Assembly: GCA_964397565.1 (NCBI GenBank)
Contig: CAYNJC010000080.1
Location: 1 to 5,236 of the forward strand
DNA length: 5,236 nt
DNA from: JAPLST01 sp964397565
GTDB taxonomy: Bacteria; Auribacterota; UBA3054; JAPLST01
Direction of reading: 5' to 3'
The notes under the pieces are model-generated. The model had not been told where the DNA came from, searched no databases, and was given only the letters and a program-made list of their open reading frames with translations. The translations under genes were made by a program, and so were the position numbers. The first letter of the stretch is position 1; every line of letters begins with the position of its first letter. Below are positions 1 through 5,181 of the stretch, one piece after another.

Positions 1-128
1 ACCGTTTTTCAACTTTGAGCCTTAAAATTTCAGCTTTGAACCCCTTCCGCACAGGAACCTGAACCCTGAATCCCGCCGCTGGCGGGACTCCAAGCAGCCC
101 TGAATCCTGAACAGCCGGCGCGGGCTGG
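1..128. other. Non-coding upstream region with low-complexity repeats
   Basis: No credible gene is seen here. The first 50 bases hold a degenerate doublet of CTTTGARCC-like words with AT-rich spacing. They are followed by CCTGAA/CCCTGAA words and one copy of the hairpin module annotated separately at 65-101. The style matches the spacer after ktrA, so this is probably the downstream end of another repeat-filled intergenic region whose left-hand gene lies outside the window. Confidence 0.5.
65..101 (+). repeat. Dispersed intergenic hairpin module, copy A
   Basis: Positions 65-87 are identical over 23 bases to 3616-3638, and 88-101 (CTCCAAGCAGCCCT) are identical to 3670-3683. The two blocks are adjacent here but separated by about 31 bases in the second copy. 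The first block contains a perfect inverted repeat, TCCCGCC-GCT-GGCGGGA (71-87), able to form a 7-bp GC-rich hairpin with a 3-base loop. It lies upstream of the ktrBA promoter in the same orientation as the second copy, so the two copies bracket the ktrBA operon as direct repeats. It has no T-run after the stem, so function as an intrinsic terminator is doubtful. It is probably a member of a genome-wide intergenic repeat family. Confidence 0.7.
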
Positions 129-157
129 TTGAGAATTGCGCGGGGTTTTGCTATAAT
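129..157 (+). promoter_or_regulatory. Sigma70-type promoter for ktrBA with extended -10
   Basis: A -35 box TTGAGA (129-134) is separated by exactly 17 bp from a perfect -10 box TATAAT (152-157). The bases TGC immediately before the -10 form an extended -10 element. Spacing and sequence fit the housekeeping-sigma consensus closely. The expected transcription start is at about 163-166, giving a very short or absent leader before the ATG at 166 and a leader of about 60-95 bases before the ktrB start. The position directly before the operon in the right orientation supports it as the ktrBA promoter. Confidence 0.75.
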
Positions 158-165
158 AGCCGGTC

Positions 166-219
166 ATGAACGTCGAGTTGATCTGGGTTATGATGCACTA
201 CCGCCTCACGCTGGACTAG
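166..219 (+). other. Candidate leaderless 17-codon upstream ORF (MNVELIWVMMHYRLTLD)
   Basis: An ATG at 166-168 opens a 17-codon frame ending in TAG at 217-219. The ATG is 8 bases after the -10 box, so it would lie at or within about 3 bases of the 5' end of the mRNA, and translation would be leaderless. There is no Shine-Dalgarno before it. Its stop codon is one base before the TTG at 221 and 16 bases before the ATG at 236 in the ktrB frame, a spacing compatible with terminational coupling. The peptide has no recognised family. It could be a translated leader that loads ribosomes for ktrB, or simply a chance ORF; the position relative to the promoter is the only support. Confidence 0.3.
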
Positions 220-226
220 ATTGACG

Positions 227-247
227 GCGCGCGGCATGTCGGCGCGC
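227..247 (+). promoter_or_regulatory. GC hairpin presenting a possible ktrB start codon in its loop
   Basis: A 10-base word CGGCGCGCGG occurs at 225-234 and again at 240-249. Each copy contains the self-complementary GCGCGC, so 227-232 can pair with 242-247, forming a 6-bp all-GC stem with a 9-base loop that carries the ATG at 236-238. This would hide or expose that start, or alternatively sit in the leader just before the ATG at 260. No Shine-Dalgarno is visible near any of the three possible ktrB starts. Whether the structure has a regulatory role is inference. Confidence 0.3.
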
Positions 248-2338
248 GGTCGCGTTGCTATGTGGGATTCACACATCACCAAGTTGTACATTCGCCGGCT
301 GGCGTGGTATCGCACCCTGCAGGTGCTGACGGCCATTCCGCTCAATCTCTTTCTGGTCATCACGCTCAAGGACCCGCACGGGCTGTTTGGGGCGCGCAAC
401 ATATTGTCGGATAGCGGCCTGATGGTGTGGGCCGTCTTTGGCGTGCTGGCGCTGCTGGCGGTGTGGCTGTTGCGCCGGCACCGGCGGGCCGGCTTCTGGC
501 TGTGTGGCGTGGCGTATCTATGGCTGCTGCCGTGGTATTTGGGCACGCTGCCGGCTGATTGGCTGGTGAGCGTGATTGGGCTGCTGTTCAACGGGGTCTT
601 GGCCCTGCGGGTGCTGCACCAAACGGCGCGCACCCTCACGCGTGAGCCAAGCATGCGCGCATTGCGCATGGATCAATATGGCGTCTGGGGCGGCGGCATT
701 TTGTGGCTGAATGCCATCGCGATTGTCGTCAGTGTGATGGAAGCCGGCTATCGGGTCGTCTCGTCGCCGATCGGGATCAGCGCGGCGGCCAGCATTGTCC
801 TGGCCGCACTGGTGGTCTCGATCTGGCTGGAGCTCAAGCACCATCGGCCGAGTCTGCGGCATGGCCCGCATCTCGAATGGTTGTTGCTGCTGCTGGCGCT
901 GGCGACGATTCCATTCTACTGGCACGATGTGCGCGTGACTATGGCCGTCATCGCCGTGCGCCAGGCGGTGGTTTATGTGCGCTATTTTTTGCGCACCGAC
1001 CGGGCCGCGCGCGTGAGTCGCTATTTTTTTCAACGGCCGGCGCAATTAATCGTCTTGAGCTTTCTCGCCACGATTCTGGTGGGCTCGGTGCTGCTGTCCT
1101 TTCCGTATGCCTCGATCGGCGAGGAATCCATTCGTTACATTGATGCACTCTTCACCGCGACCAGCGCGGTTGCGGTCACCGGCCTGACGGTCCTGGATAC
1201 CCCGCATGATTTCACGCTGCTGGGGCAGTTTACCATTATGATCCTGATCCAATGCGGCGGCTTGGGCATCATGACACTATCCACGTTCGCGGCCATCATG
1301 CTCGGGCGCAACATCGGCTTGGGGCATGAATATTCGCTGGCGCAGATGGTCGGCGCGACCGGGTTGCACCAGATCCTGCGCCTGGTGAAATTCATTGGCG
1401 CGGCCACCATCGCGACCGAGGCATTCGGCGCCACATTGCTGACCTTCCAATTTCTGAATCTGGGCATGCCGTTCAAGGTCAGTGTCTGGAAGGGTGTGTT
1501 TCATGCCGTCAGCGCCTTCAACAACGCGGGCTTCGCGTTGCAGACGGACAATTTTGTGCCGTATGCAACCCAGCCCGGCATTTTGGTGACGATCTCTTTG
1601 CTGGTCATTGTGGGCGGGCTTGGCTTTGGCGTCTTGTACTGGCTGTGGGAGTGGCCGCAAGGCTGCGCCGGCAAAATGAGTTTTCAGGTGAAGACCGTGC
1701 TGCTGGGCACCGCGGTGCTGTTGCTGGGCGCCACCCTGTTGTTTCTGGCGAGCGAGTCGCTGCATGCGTTTCAGTCATTTTCCTGGCGTGATCGGGTGGT
1801 CAATGCCTGGTTCTGCGCGGTGACGCCCCGCACGGCCGGCTTCAATACGGTTGCGATCGAGGCGCTGCGGCCGATCAACCGCTTTATCACGATGCTGTTG
1901 ATGTTTATTGGCGTCGCGCCCGGCTCGACCGGCGGCGGCGTCAAGATCACGACCGTGACGGTGCTGCTGCTGACGGTGCGCGCGCTGATTCGCGGCAAAC
2001 AAGAAGTCAACGGCTTTGGCTATGCGCTGGATGCCGTCACGGTGTATCGGGCCGGGGCCGTGCTCACCTTGTGTTTGCTGAGCTGCGCGGCCTGTCTGGT
2101 CGTGCTGCTGGCGACCCAGCCGATGGACATGGAACGCCTGGCCTTTGAAGCCATTTCGGCCTTTGGCACGGTCGGGCTCAGTATGAATGTGACCCCGCAT
2201 TTGACCGCCCTCGGCAAGCTGGCGGTGTTGATCTTGATGTATGTGGGCCGGGTTGGCCCGTTGACGCTGATGCTCTCGCTGAGCCCGCTGGCGCAGGCGC
2301 GCATCAGATATCCCAAAGCCGATGTGATGATCGGCTAA
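236..2338 (+). CDS. ktrB: KtrB/TrkH-family potassium uptake transmembrane subunit with N-terminal membrane extension
   Basis: This is the integral-membrane K+ translocation subunit of a Ktr-type system, partner of the RCK protein encoded 42 bases downstream. Counting from ATG 236 (700 aa), the conserved core starts at about residue 265 (RPAQL at 267-271) and has four M1-P-M2 repeats. All four pore-loop glycines are present: ATSAVAVTGLTV (G316), AVSAFNNAGFAL (G432), AVTPRTAGFNTV (G535) and AISAFGTVGLSM (G647). The glycine-rich gating loop GSTGGGVK (563-570) and the conserved arginine in YVGRVGPLT (R672) are also visible. Family members are usually about 440-490 aa. Here about 260 residues precede the core, with roughly eight hydrophobic segments (near 28-44, 62-79, 86-103, 108-127, 152-168, 182-199, 213-229 and 235-251) and then an arginine-rich linker. 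Starts at TTG 221 (705 aa) and ATG 260 (692 aa) are equally possible, as none has a Shine-Dalgarno; an in-frame stop at 191-193 sets the limit. Family assignment is secure; the role of the extension is unknown. Confidence 0.95.
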   Translation: MSARGRVAMWDSHITKLYIRRLAWYRTLQVLTAIPLNLFLVITLKDPHGLFGARNILSDSGLMVWAVFGVLALLAVWLLRRHRRAGFWLCGVAYLWLLPWYLGTLPADWLVSVIGLLFNGVLALRVLHQTARTLTREPSMRALRMDQYGVWGGGILWLNAIAIVVSVMEAGYRVVSSPIGISAAASIVLAALVVSIWLELKHHRPSLRHGPHLEWLLLLLALATIPFYWHDVRVTMAVIAVRQAVVYVRYFLRTDRAARVSRYFFQRPAQLIVLSFLATILVGSVLLSFPYASIGEESIRYIDALFTATSAVAVTGLTVLDTPHDFTLLGQFTIMILIQCGGLGIMTLSTFAAIMLGRNIGLGHEYSLAQMVGATGLHQILRLVKFIGAATIATEAFGATLLTFQFLNLGMPFKVSVWKGVFHAVSAFNNAGFALQTDNFVPYATQPGILVTISLLVIVGGLGFGVLYWLWEWPQGCAGKMSFQVKTVLLGTAVLLLGATLLFLASESLHAFQSFSWRDRVVNAWFCAVTPRTAGFNTVAIEALRPINRFITMLLMFIGVAPGSTGGGVKITTVTVLLLTVRALIRGKQEVNGFGYALDAVTVYRAGAVLTLCLLSCAACLVVLLATQPMDMERLAFEAISAFGTVGLSMNVTPHLTALGKLAVLILMYVGRVGPLTLMLSLSPLAQARIRYPKADVMIG

Positions 2339-2367
2339 CATGACGCGCGGCGCAGACAGCGCGGCGC

Positions 2368-2373
2368 AGGAGA
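2368..2373 (+). promoter_or_regulatory. ktrA ribosome binding site
   Basis: AGGAGA lies 7 bases before the ATG at 2381, a strong Shine-Dalgarno at standard spacing, which fixes the ktrA start. It overlaps the second copy of an 11-base direct repeat (GCGCGGCGCAG at 2345-2355 and 2359-2369) that fills the 42-base ktrB-ktrA gap. ktrA thus has its own good initiation site, unlike ktrB. Confidence 0.7.
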
Positions 2374-2380
2374 CACCACG

Positions 2381-3088
2381 ATGACCTTTGGATGCACGGT
2401 GATTGGCTTGGGCCGCTTCGGCATGGAAGTCGCCATCAGCTTGGCGAAACGCCACTTCTCGGTCTTGGCCATTGACAAGAATCGCAAGTTTGTGGATGAA
2501 ATCAGTGAGCATGTCGAGCAGGCCATCAGCTTGGACGCGACCGACGAAGACGCCCTGCGCGAGGCGCACATCAATGAAATGGCCGTCGCGGTCGTGGCGA
2601 TTGGCGACAAGAACATCGAGAACAGCATTCTGACCACGGCGCTACTGCGCCAGCTCGGCACGCCGCGCATCATTGCGCGCGCCGCGACCGACTTGCACGC
2701 CCGAATTCTGCGCCTGGTCGGCGCCACCGAGGTGATCAATCCTGAAAAGGAAATGGGCGCGCGCACCGCCCAGCGCATCTCCGCGCCCGGCCTGAACGAG
2801 CTGATCCCGCTGGCGGAGAACGCGGCGCTGGCGGAATTGAACGTGCCCAGCAGCTTTATCGGCCGCACCATCCTGGAGATGCGCGTGCGCAGCCGCTACG
2901 GCGTCAATATCATTGCGCTGCGACGGCTGAATATCAGCACGGAAGTGGCCGAGGAGGCGCGCCCGTCCCAGGAAATGCGGCGCGCCTTCATTCTGAATCC
3001 GGATCCCGAAGAGCACTTTCGCGCCGGTGATATCTTGGTGGTGGCGGGCACGGAAGAGGATGTGCGCCGCGTGGCCGCGCTGAGCTGA
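2381..3088 (+). CDS. ktrA: KtrA/TrkA-family RCK regulatory subunit of potassium uptake
   Basis: KtrA proteins are cytosolic, assemble as a ring on the KtrB dimer and gate it in response to bound nucleotide (ATP/ADP, NAD(H)); in some Firmicutes the C-terminal domain also binds c-di-AMP. The 235-residue product has one RCK unit. The N-terminal Rossmann domain (about 3-120) has the dinucleotide-binding glycines G9-L-G11-R-F-G14, an acidic residue closing the second strand (D32 in LAIDKN), and a D52-A-T-D55 motif. INPEKEMG (119-126) matches the conserved stretch leading to the crossover helix. A TrkA_C (RCK_C) domain follows from about 140 to 232 and ends in the typical FRAGDILVVAG (213-223). RCK_C seems to hold an acidic and basic insertion of about 15 residues (186-201) between its strands, which may explain the length slightly above the usual 220. 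The single RCK unit argues for Ktr-type rather than the duplicated TrkA of Escherichia coli. Transcribed with ktrB. Confidence 0.95.
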   Translation: MTFGCTVIGLGRFGMEVAISLAKRHFSVLAIDKNRKFVDEISEHVEQAISLDATDEDALREAHINEMAVAVVAIGDKNIENSILTTALLRQLGTPRIIARAATDLHARILRLVGATEVINPEKEMGARTAQRISAPGLNELIPLAENAALAELNVPSSFIGRTILEMRVRSRYGVNIIALRRLNISTEVAEEARPSQEMRRAFILNPDPEEHFRAGDILVVAGTEEDVRRVAALS

Positions 3089-3098
3089 ACGCGGTTTT
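3067..3098 (+). terminator. Possible weak intrinsic terminator of ktrBA
   Basis: CCGCGT (3067-3072) is complementary to ACGCGG (3089-3094), and the alternative CCGCG (3075-3079) pairs with CGCGG (3090-3094) around a 10-base loop. Either stem is followed at once by TTTT (3095-3098). The stem overlaps the last codons and stop of ktrA. The U-tract is only four bases, so termination would be partial at best. Confidence 0.35.
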
Positions 3099-3140
3099 GA
3101 ATGATGAGTGATGATCCCGCCGCGGGGCGACTGCGCGGGC

Positions 3141-3157
3141 TGAATATCCAATATTCA
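3141..3157. repeat. AT-rich palindrome in an AT-rich island
   Basis: TGAATAT-CCA-ATATTCA is a perfect 7-bp inverted repeat with a 3-base spacer. It sits in an AT-rich stretch (about 3141-3180) built of CAATATCCAA/CAATATTCAA-like words, in sharp contrast to the GC-rich surroundings. It lies about 50 bases after ktrA and just before the 68-bp array. It could be a weak hairpin, a protein-binding site, or only a product of degenerate repeat expansion; nothing in the sequence decides. Confidence 0.5.
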
Positions 3158-3189
3158 ACACTCAATGTCCAATATCCAAGGCCCGAGGA

Positions 3190-3553
3190 CCGGTGCAGAA
3201 CGAAGTTGTGAAGCTGAGAGGTTGGGAAGATAGGGGTTGCGGAACGCGGTCCGAGATCCGGTGCAGAACGAAGTTGTGAAGCTGAGAGGTTGGGAAGATG
3301 GGGGGGGCGGAACGAGGGACGAGGTCCGGTGCGGAACGAAGTTGTGAAGCTGAGAGGTTGGGAAGATGGGCGGTGCGGAACGCGGTCCGAGATCCGGTGC
3401 GGAACGAAGTTGCGAAGCTGAGAGGTTGGGAAGATGGGGGGGGCGGAACGAGGGACGAGGTCCGGTGCAGAACGAAGTTGCGAAGCTGGGAGGTTGGGAA
3501 GATGGGCGGTGCGGAACGAGGGACGAAGGACGAGGACCGAGGTCCGAGATCCG
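3190..3553. repeat. 68-bp tandem repeat array, five units in alternating A/B types
   Basis: Units begin at 3190, 3258, 3326, 3394 and 3462, each starting CCGGTGC, and all are exactly 68 bp. Unit positions 1-42 are nearly invariant (CCGGTGCRGAACGAAGTTG, then YGAAGCTG, RGAGGTTGGGAAGAT), while 43-68 vary. Units 1 and 3 end CGGTCCGAGAT (type A, 4 differences between them). Units 2 and 4 carry a run of eight G and end AGGGACGAGGT (type B, 2 differences). Unit 5 has an A-like middle and a B-like end. A degenerate tail (3530-3553) ends in the A-type CCGAGATCCG. The array lies between the 3' ends of convergent ktrA and glgA. The length is not a multiple of three and the long open frames crossing it have no family resemblance, so it is judged non-coding. 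The mechanism is probably repeat expansion by slippage or unequal recombination. Confidence 0.9.
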
Positions 3554-3582
3554 ATTCAACGATGCACTACTTGACTACGCAC

Positions 3583-3595
3583 GCTTCACGACTTC
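3583..3595 (-). repeat. Inverted copy of the 68-bp unit core word
   Basis: GCTTCACGACTTC is the reverse complement of the array word GAAGTTGTGAAGC (units 1-3) with one mismatch. It lies about 50 bases beyond the array. A transcript running through from ktrA could pair this site with any unit, or it may simply be a relic of an inverted repeat copy. Confidence 0.4.
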
Positions 3596-3683
3596 CTGAA
3601 ACCTGAAACCTGAAACCTGAATCCCGCCGCTGGCGGGATCCACGCCGCTGGCGGGACTAGCCAAGCCAGCTCCAAGCAGCCCT
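3595..3683 (+). repeat. CCTGAAA heptad run followed by dispersed hairpin module, copy B
   Basis: Four 7-bp units (CCTGAAA three times, then CCTGAAT, 3595-3622) lead into the 23-base block shared with 65-87 (here 3616-3638). A partial second copy of the hairpin core (CGCCGCTGGCGGGACT, 3643-3658) follows, then the shared CTCCAAGCAGCCCT (3670-3683). Compared with copy A, this copy has about 31 extra bases that look like an internal duplication. The CCTAAGACCTAAAACC words that follow run into the glgA stop codon, so the repeat abuts the gene end. Confidence 0.75.
3621..3639. terminator. GC-rich hairpin between convergent genes, possible bidirectional terminator
   Basis: ATCCCGCC-GCT-GGCGGGAT is a perfect 8-bp stem with a 3-base loop. 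It lies 50 bases beyond the glgA stop and over 500 bases beyond ktrA. No strong T-run follows on either strand (TCAGGTTTC on the - strand), so intrinsic termination would be weak. The same stem occurs, one base pair shorter, at 71-87. Confidence 0.35.
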
Positions 3684-3688
3684 AAGAC

Positions 3689-5164
3689 CTAAAACCCTGC
3701 AGCAGAGCGCAGCAGCGCAGCTTGATATACGGCCAGATACTGTTGTGCGCGCGCCGGCCATGAGAAATCCTGGCACATCGCGCGGCGGCGCAGCGCCCGC
3801 CAGGTCACGCGATCGTCGTGGTACAGCGCCAGGGCGCGGTGCACGGCATGCAGCAATGCTTCGGCGGTCGGCGTGTCAAACACAAAACCCGTGGCCGTCT
3901 GATTCTCAAGAGTTAGTAAGGTCGTGTCCACCACGGTGTCGGCCAAGCCGCCGGTGCGGTGCACGACCGGCAACGTGCCGTACGTCAAGCTGTACAATTG
4001 GCTCAAGCCGCAGGGTTCGAAGCGCGACGGCATCAGGAACAAATCCGCGCCGGCTTCAATCCAATGCGAGAGCTCCTCGTCGAAGGCGGCGGTGAACGAG
4101 ACCGCGCCGGCGTGCCAGGCGGCCTTGTCGCGCAGGGCCTGTTCATACTGTGGATTACCGGTGCCGAGCACGGCGACCTGCACGCCGGCAGCGACTATGC
4201 TATCGAGCGCGGCCAGCAGCAAGTCCACGCCTTTCTGTTCGGTCAAGCGGGCGACGAAGCCGCACAGCGGCGTAGTGGCACGTGGCTCGAGGCCCAGGCG
4301 CGCGCGCAGCATTTTCTTGCAGTAGGCCTTGGCGCGGATGTTGGCCGCGGTGTAGTTGGCCGGAATGCGGGTATCCGTGGCCGGGTTCCACACGGCTGGG
4401 TCAATCCCGTTGAGGATGCCGGTCAGGTCGGCGTGGCGTTCGCGCAGCAGGCCGTCAAAGCCGCAGCCACCGTCGGCTGTCTGAATTTCTTGCGCGTAGG
4501 TGGGCGAGACGGTGGTCAACAGGTCGGCATGCGCCAGCGCGCATTTCATGCAATTGCCGCCGCCGAAATGTTCGAACCACGCCGGGCTGGCATACTCTTC
4601 CGACAGATTGAGCAGGCTGAATTCGCGCGCGGCAAAGACGCCCTGGTAGGCCAGGTTGTGAATAGTAAAGACCGTGCGAATCGCGGCGTAGCGCGCGTCG
4701 CGCGCCGCATACGCCGGCAGATACGCCGGCAGCGCGGCCGTGTGCCAATCGTTGAGATGCAGCACGTCCGGAAACCAGTTGTCAATTGGCAGGGCTTCGA
4801 GGACGGCTTGCTGAAACACGGCAAAGCGCAACAGGTTATCGGGATAGTCCGTGTCGCCGCTGCCATACACGCTGGCGCGCCCGAACAGTTCATCATAGCG
4901 AATGAAGAAAATGTCGAGCCCGTCCGCGGTGACATGATGGTACAAGCCACAGTGATAGACGGTGTCGCGATATGTCACCGCGACGAAGTGCTGGGTGTCC
5001 CAGGCCTGTGCCAGGTCGCGCGCGGCCTGCGTGTAATAGGGGAGATACACGCGCACGTCATGGCCGGCGGCGCGCAGCGTGGCCGGCAGCGCATTGGCGA
5101 CATCGGCCAAGCCGCCAATCTTGACGAAGGCAGCGTATTCTGCAGTGACAAAGGCGATTTTCAT
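3689..5164 (-). CDS. glgA: Glycogen synthase (ADP-glucose:alpha-1,4-glucan glucosyltransferase, GT5)
   Basis: Cytosolic enzyme that transfers glucose from ADP-glucose to the non-reducing end of alpha-1,4-glucan, the elongation step of bacterial glycogen synthesis. Counting from ATG 5164 (491 aa), the GT-B fold motifs appear in order. These are KIGGLADV (15-22, the ADP-glucose-binding KTGGL site with T replaced by I), NDWHTA (138-143), TIHNLAYQG (167-175), TVSPTYAQEI (218-227), GILNGID (249-255), R306 and K311 in ARLTEQKG, LGTGNPQYE (333-341), MPSRFEPCGLSQLY (378-391, with E383) and TGGLADTV (404-411). Length is near the family norm of about 480. This start is chosen because it puts the lysine at residue 15, as in Escherichia coli GlgA, and begins with the usual MKI strand. 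The ATG at 5185 would add seven residues (MSSEHPV) and is itself the last unit of the upstream heptad repeat. Neither start has a clear Shine-Dalgarno. The gene appears intact. Confidence 0.96.
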   Translation of the reverse strand: MKIAFVTAEYAAFVKIGGLADVANALPATLRAAGHDVRVYLPYYTQAARDLAQAWDTQHFVAVTYRDTVYHCGLYHHVTADGLDIFFIRYDELFGRASVYGSGDTDYPDNLLRFAVFQQAVLEALPIDNWFPDVLHLNDWHTAALPAYLPAYAARDARYAAIRTVFTIHNLAYQGVFAAREFSLLNLSEEYASPAWFEHFGGGNCMKCALAHADLLTTVSPTYAQEIQTADGGCGFDGLLRERHADLTGILNGIDPAVWNPATDTRIPANYTAANIRAKAYCKKMLRARLGLEPRATTPLCGFVARLTEQKGVDLLLAALDSIVAAGVQVAVLGTGNPQYEQALRDKAAWHAGAVSFTAAFDEELSHWIEAGADLFLMPSRFEPCGLSQLYSLTYGTLPVVHRTGGLADTVVDTTLLTLENQTATGFVFDTPTAEALLHAVHRALALYHDDRVTWRALRRRAMCQDFSWPARAQQYLAVYQAALLRSAAGF

Positions 5165-5181
5165 GACAGGGTGTTCAGAGC

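Noticed and set aside
158..260. c-di-AMP (ydaO-type) riboswitch before ktrB, as in Bacillus
   Set aside because: The predicted leader is under 100 bases, too short for that riboswitch, and no matching stems were seen.
1775..2569. 264-codon open frame antisense to ktrB and ktrA
   Set aside because: Gln/His/Arg-rich composition typical of the antisense of GC-rich membrane-protein genes; it overlaps two well-supported genes.
3101..3211. 36-codon ORF just after ktrA (starts MMSDDPAAG)
   Set aside because: No Shine-Dalgarno, crosses the AT-rich palindrome and ends inside the first 68-bp unit; chance ORF.
3190..3529. CRISPR array
   Set aside because: The units are contiguous and the variable part alternates between two types instead of unique spacers; no short palindromic repeat with even spacers and no cas gene.
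3155..3559. 134-codon open frame on the - strand (Pro/Ser-rich) across the 68-bp array
   Set aside because: It is the array read in shifting frames, since 68 is not a multiple of 3. It has no family resemblance or Shine-Dalgarno, and overlapping open frames exist on the other strand.
3298..3606. Open frames of 102 and 77 codons on the + strand in the array
   Set aside because: Gly/Glu/Arg-rich translation of the same repeat, in two frames at once, with no initiation signal.
3745..4325. Open frames of 116 and 133 codons antisense to glgA
   Set aside because: Shadows of glgA; the - strand frame carries the full set of GT5 motifs.
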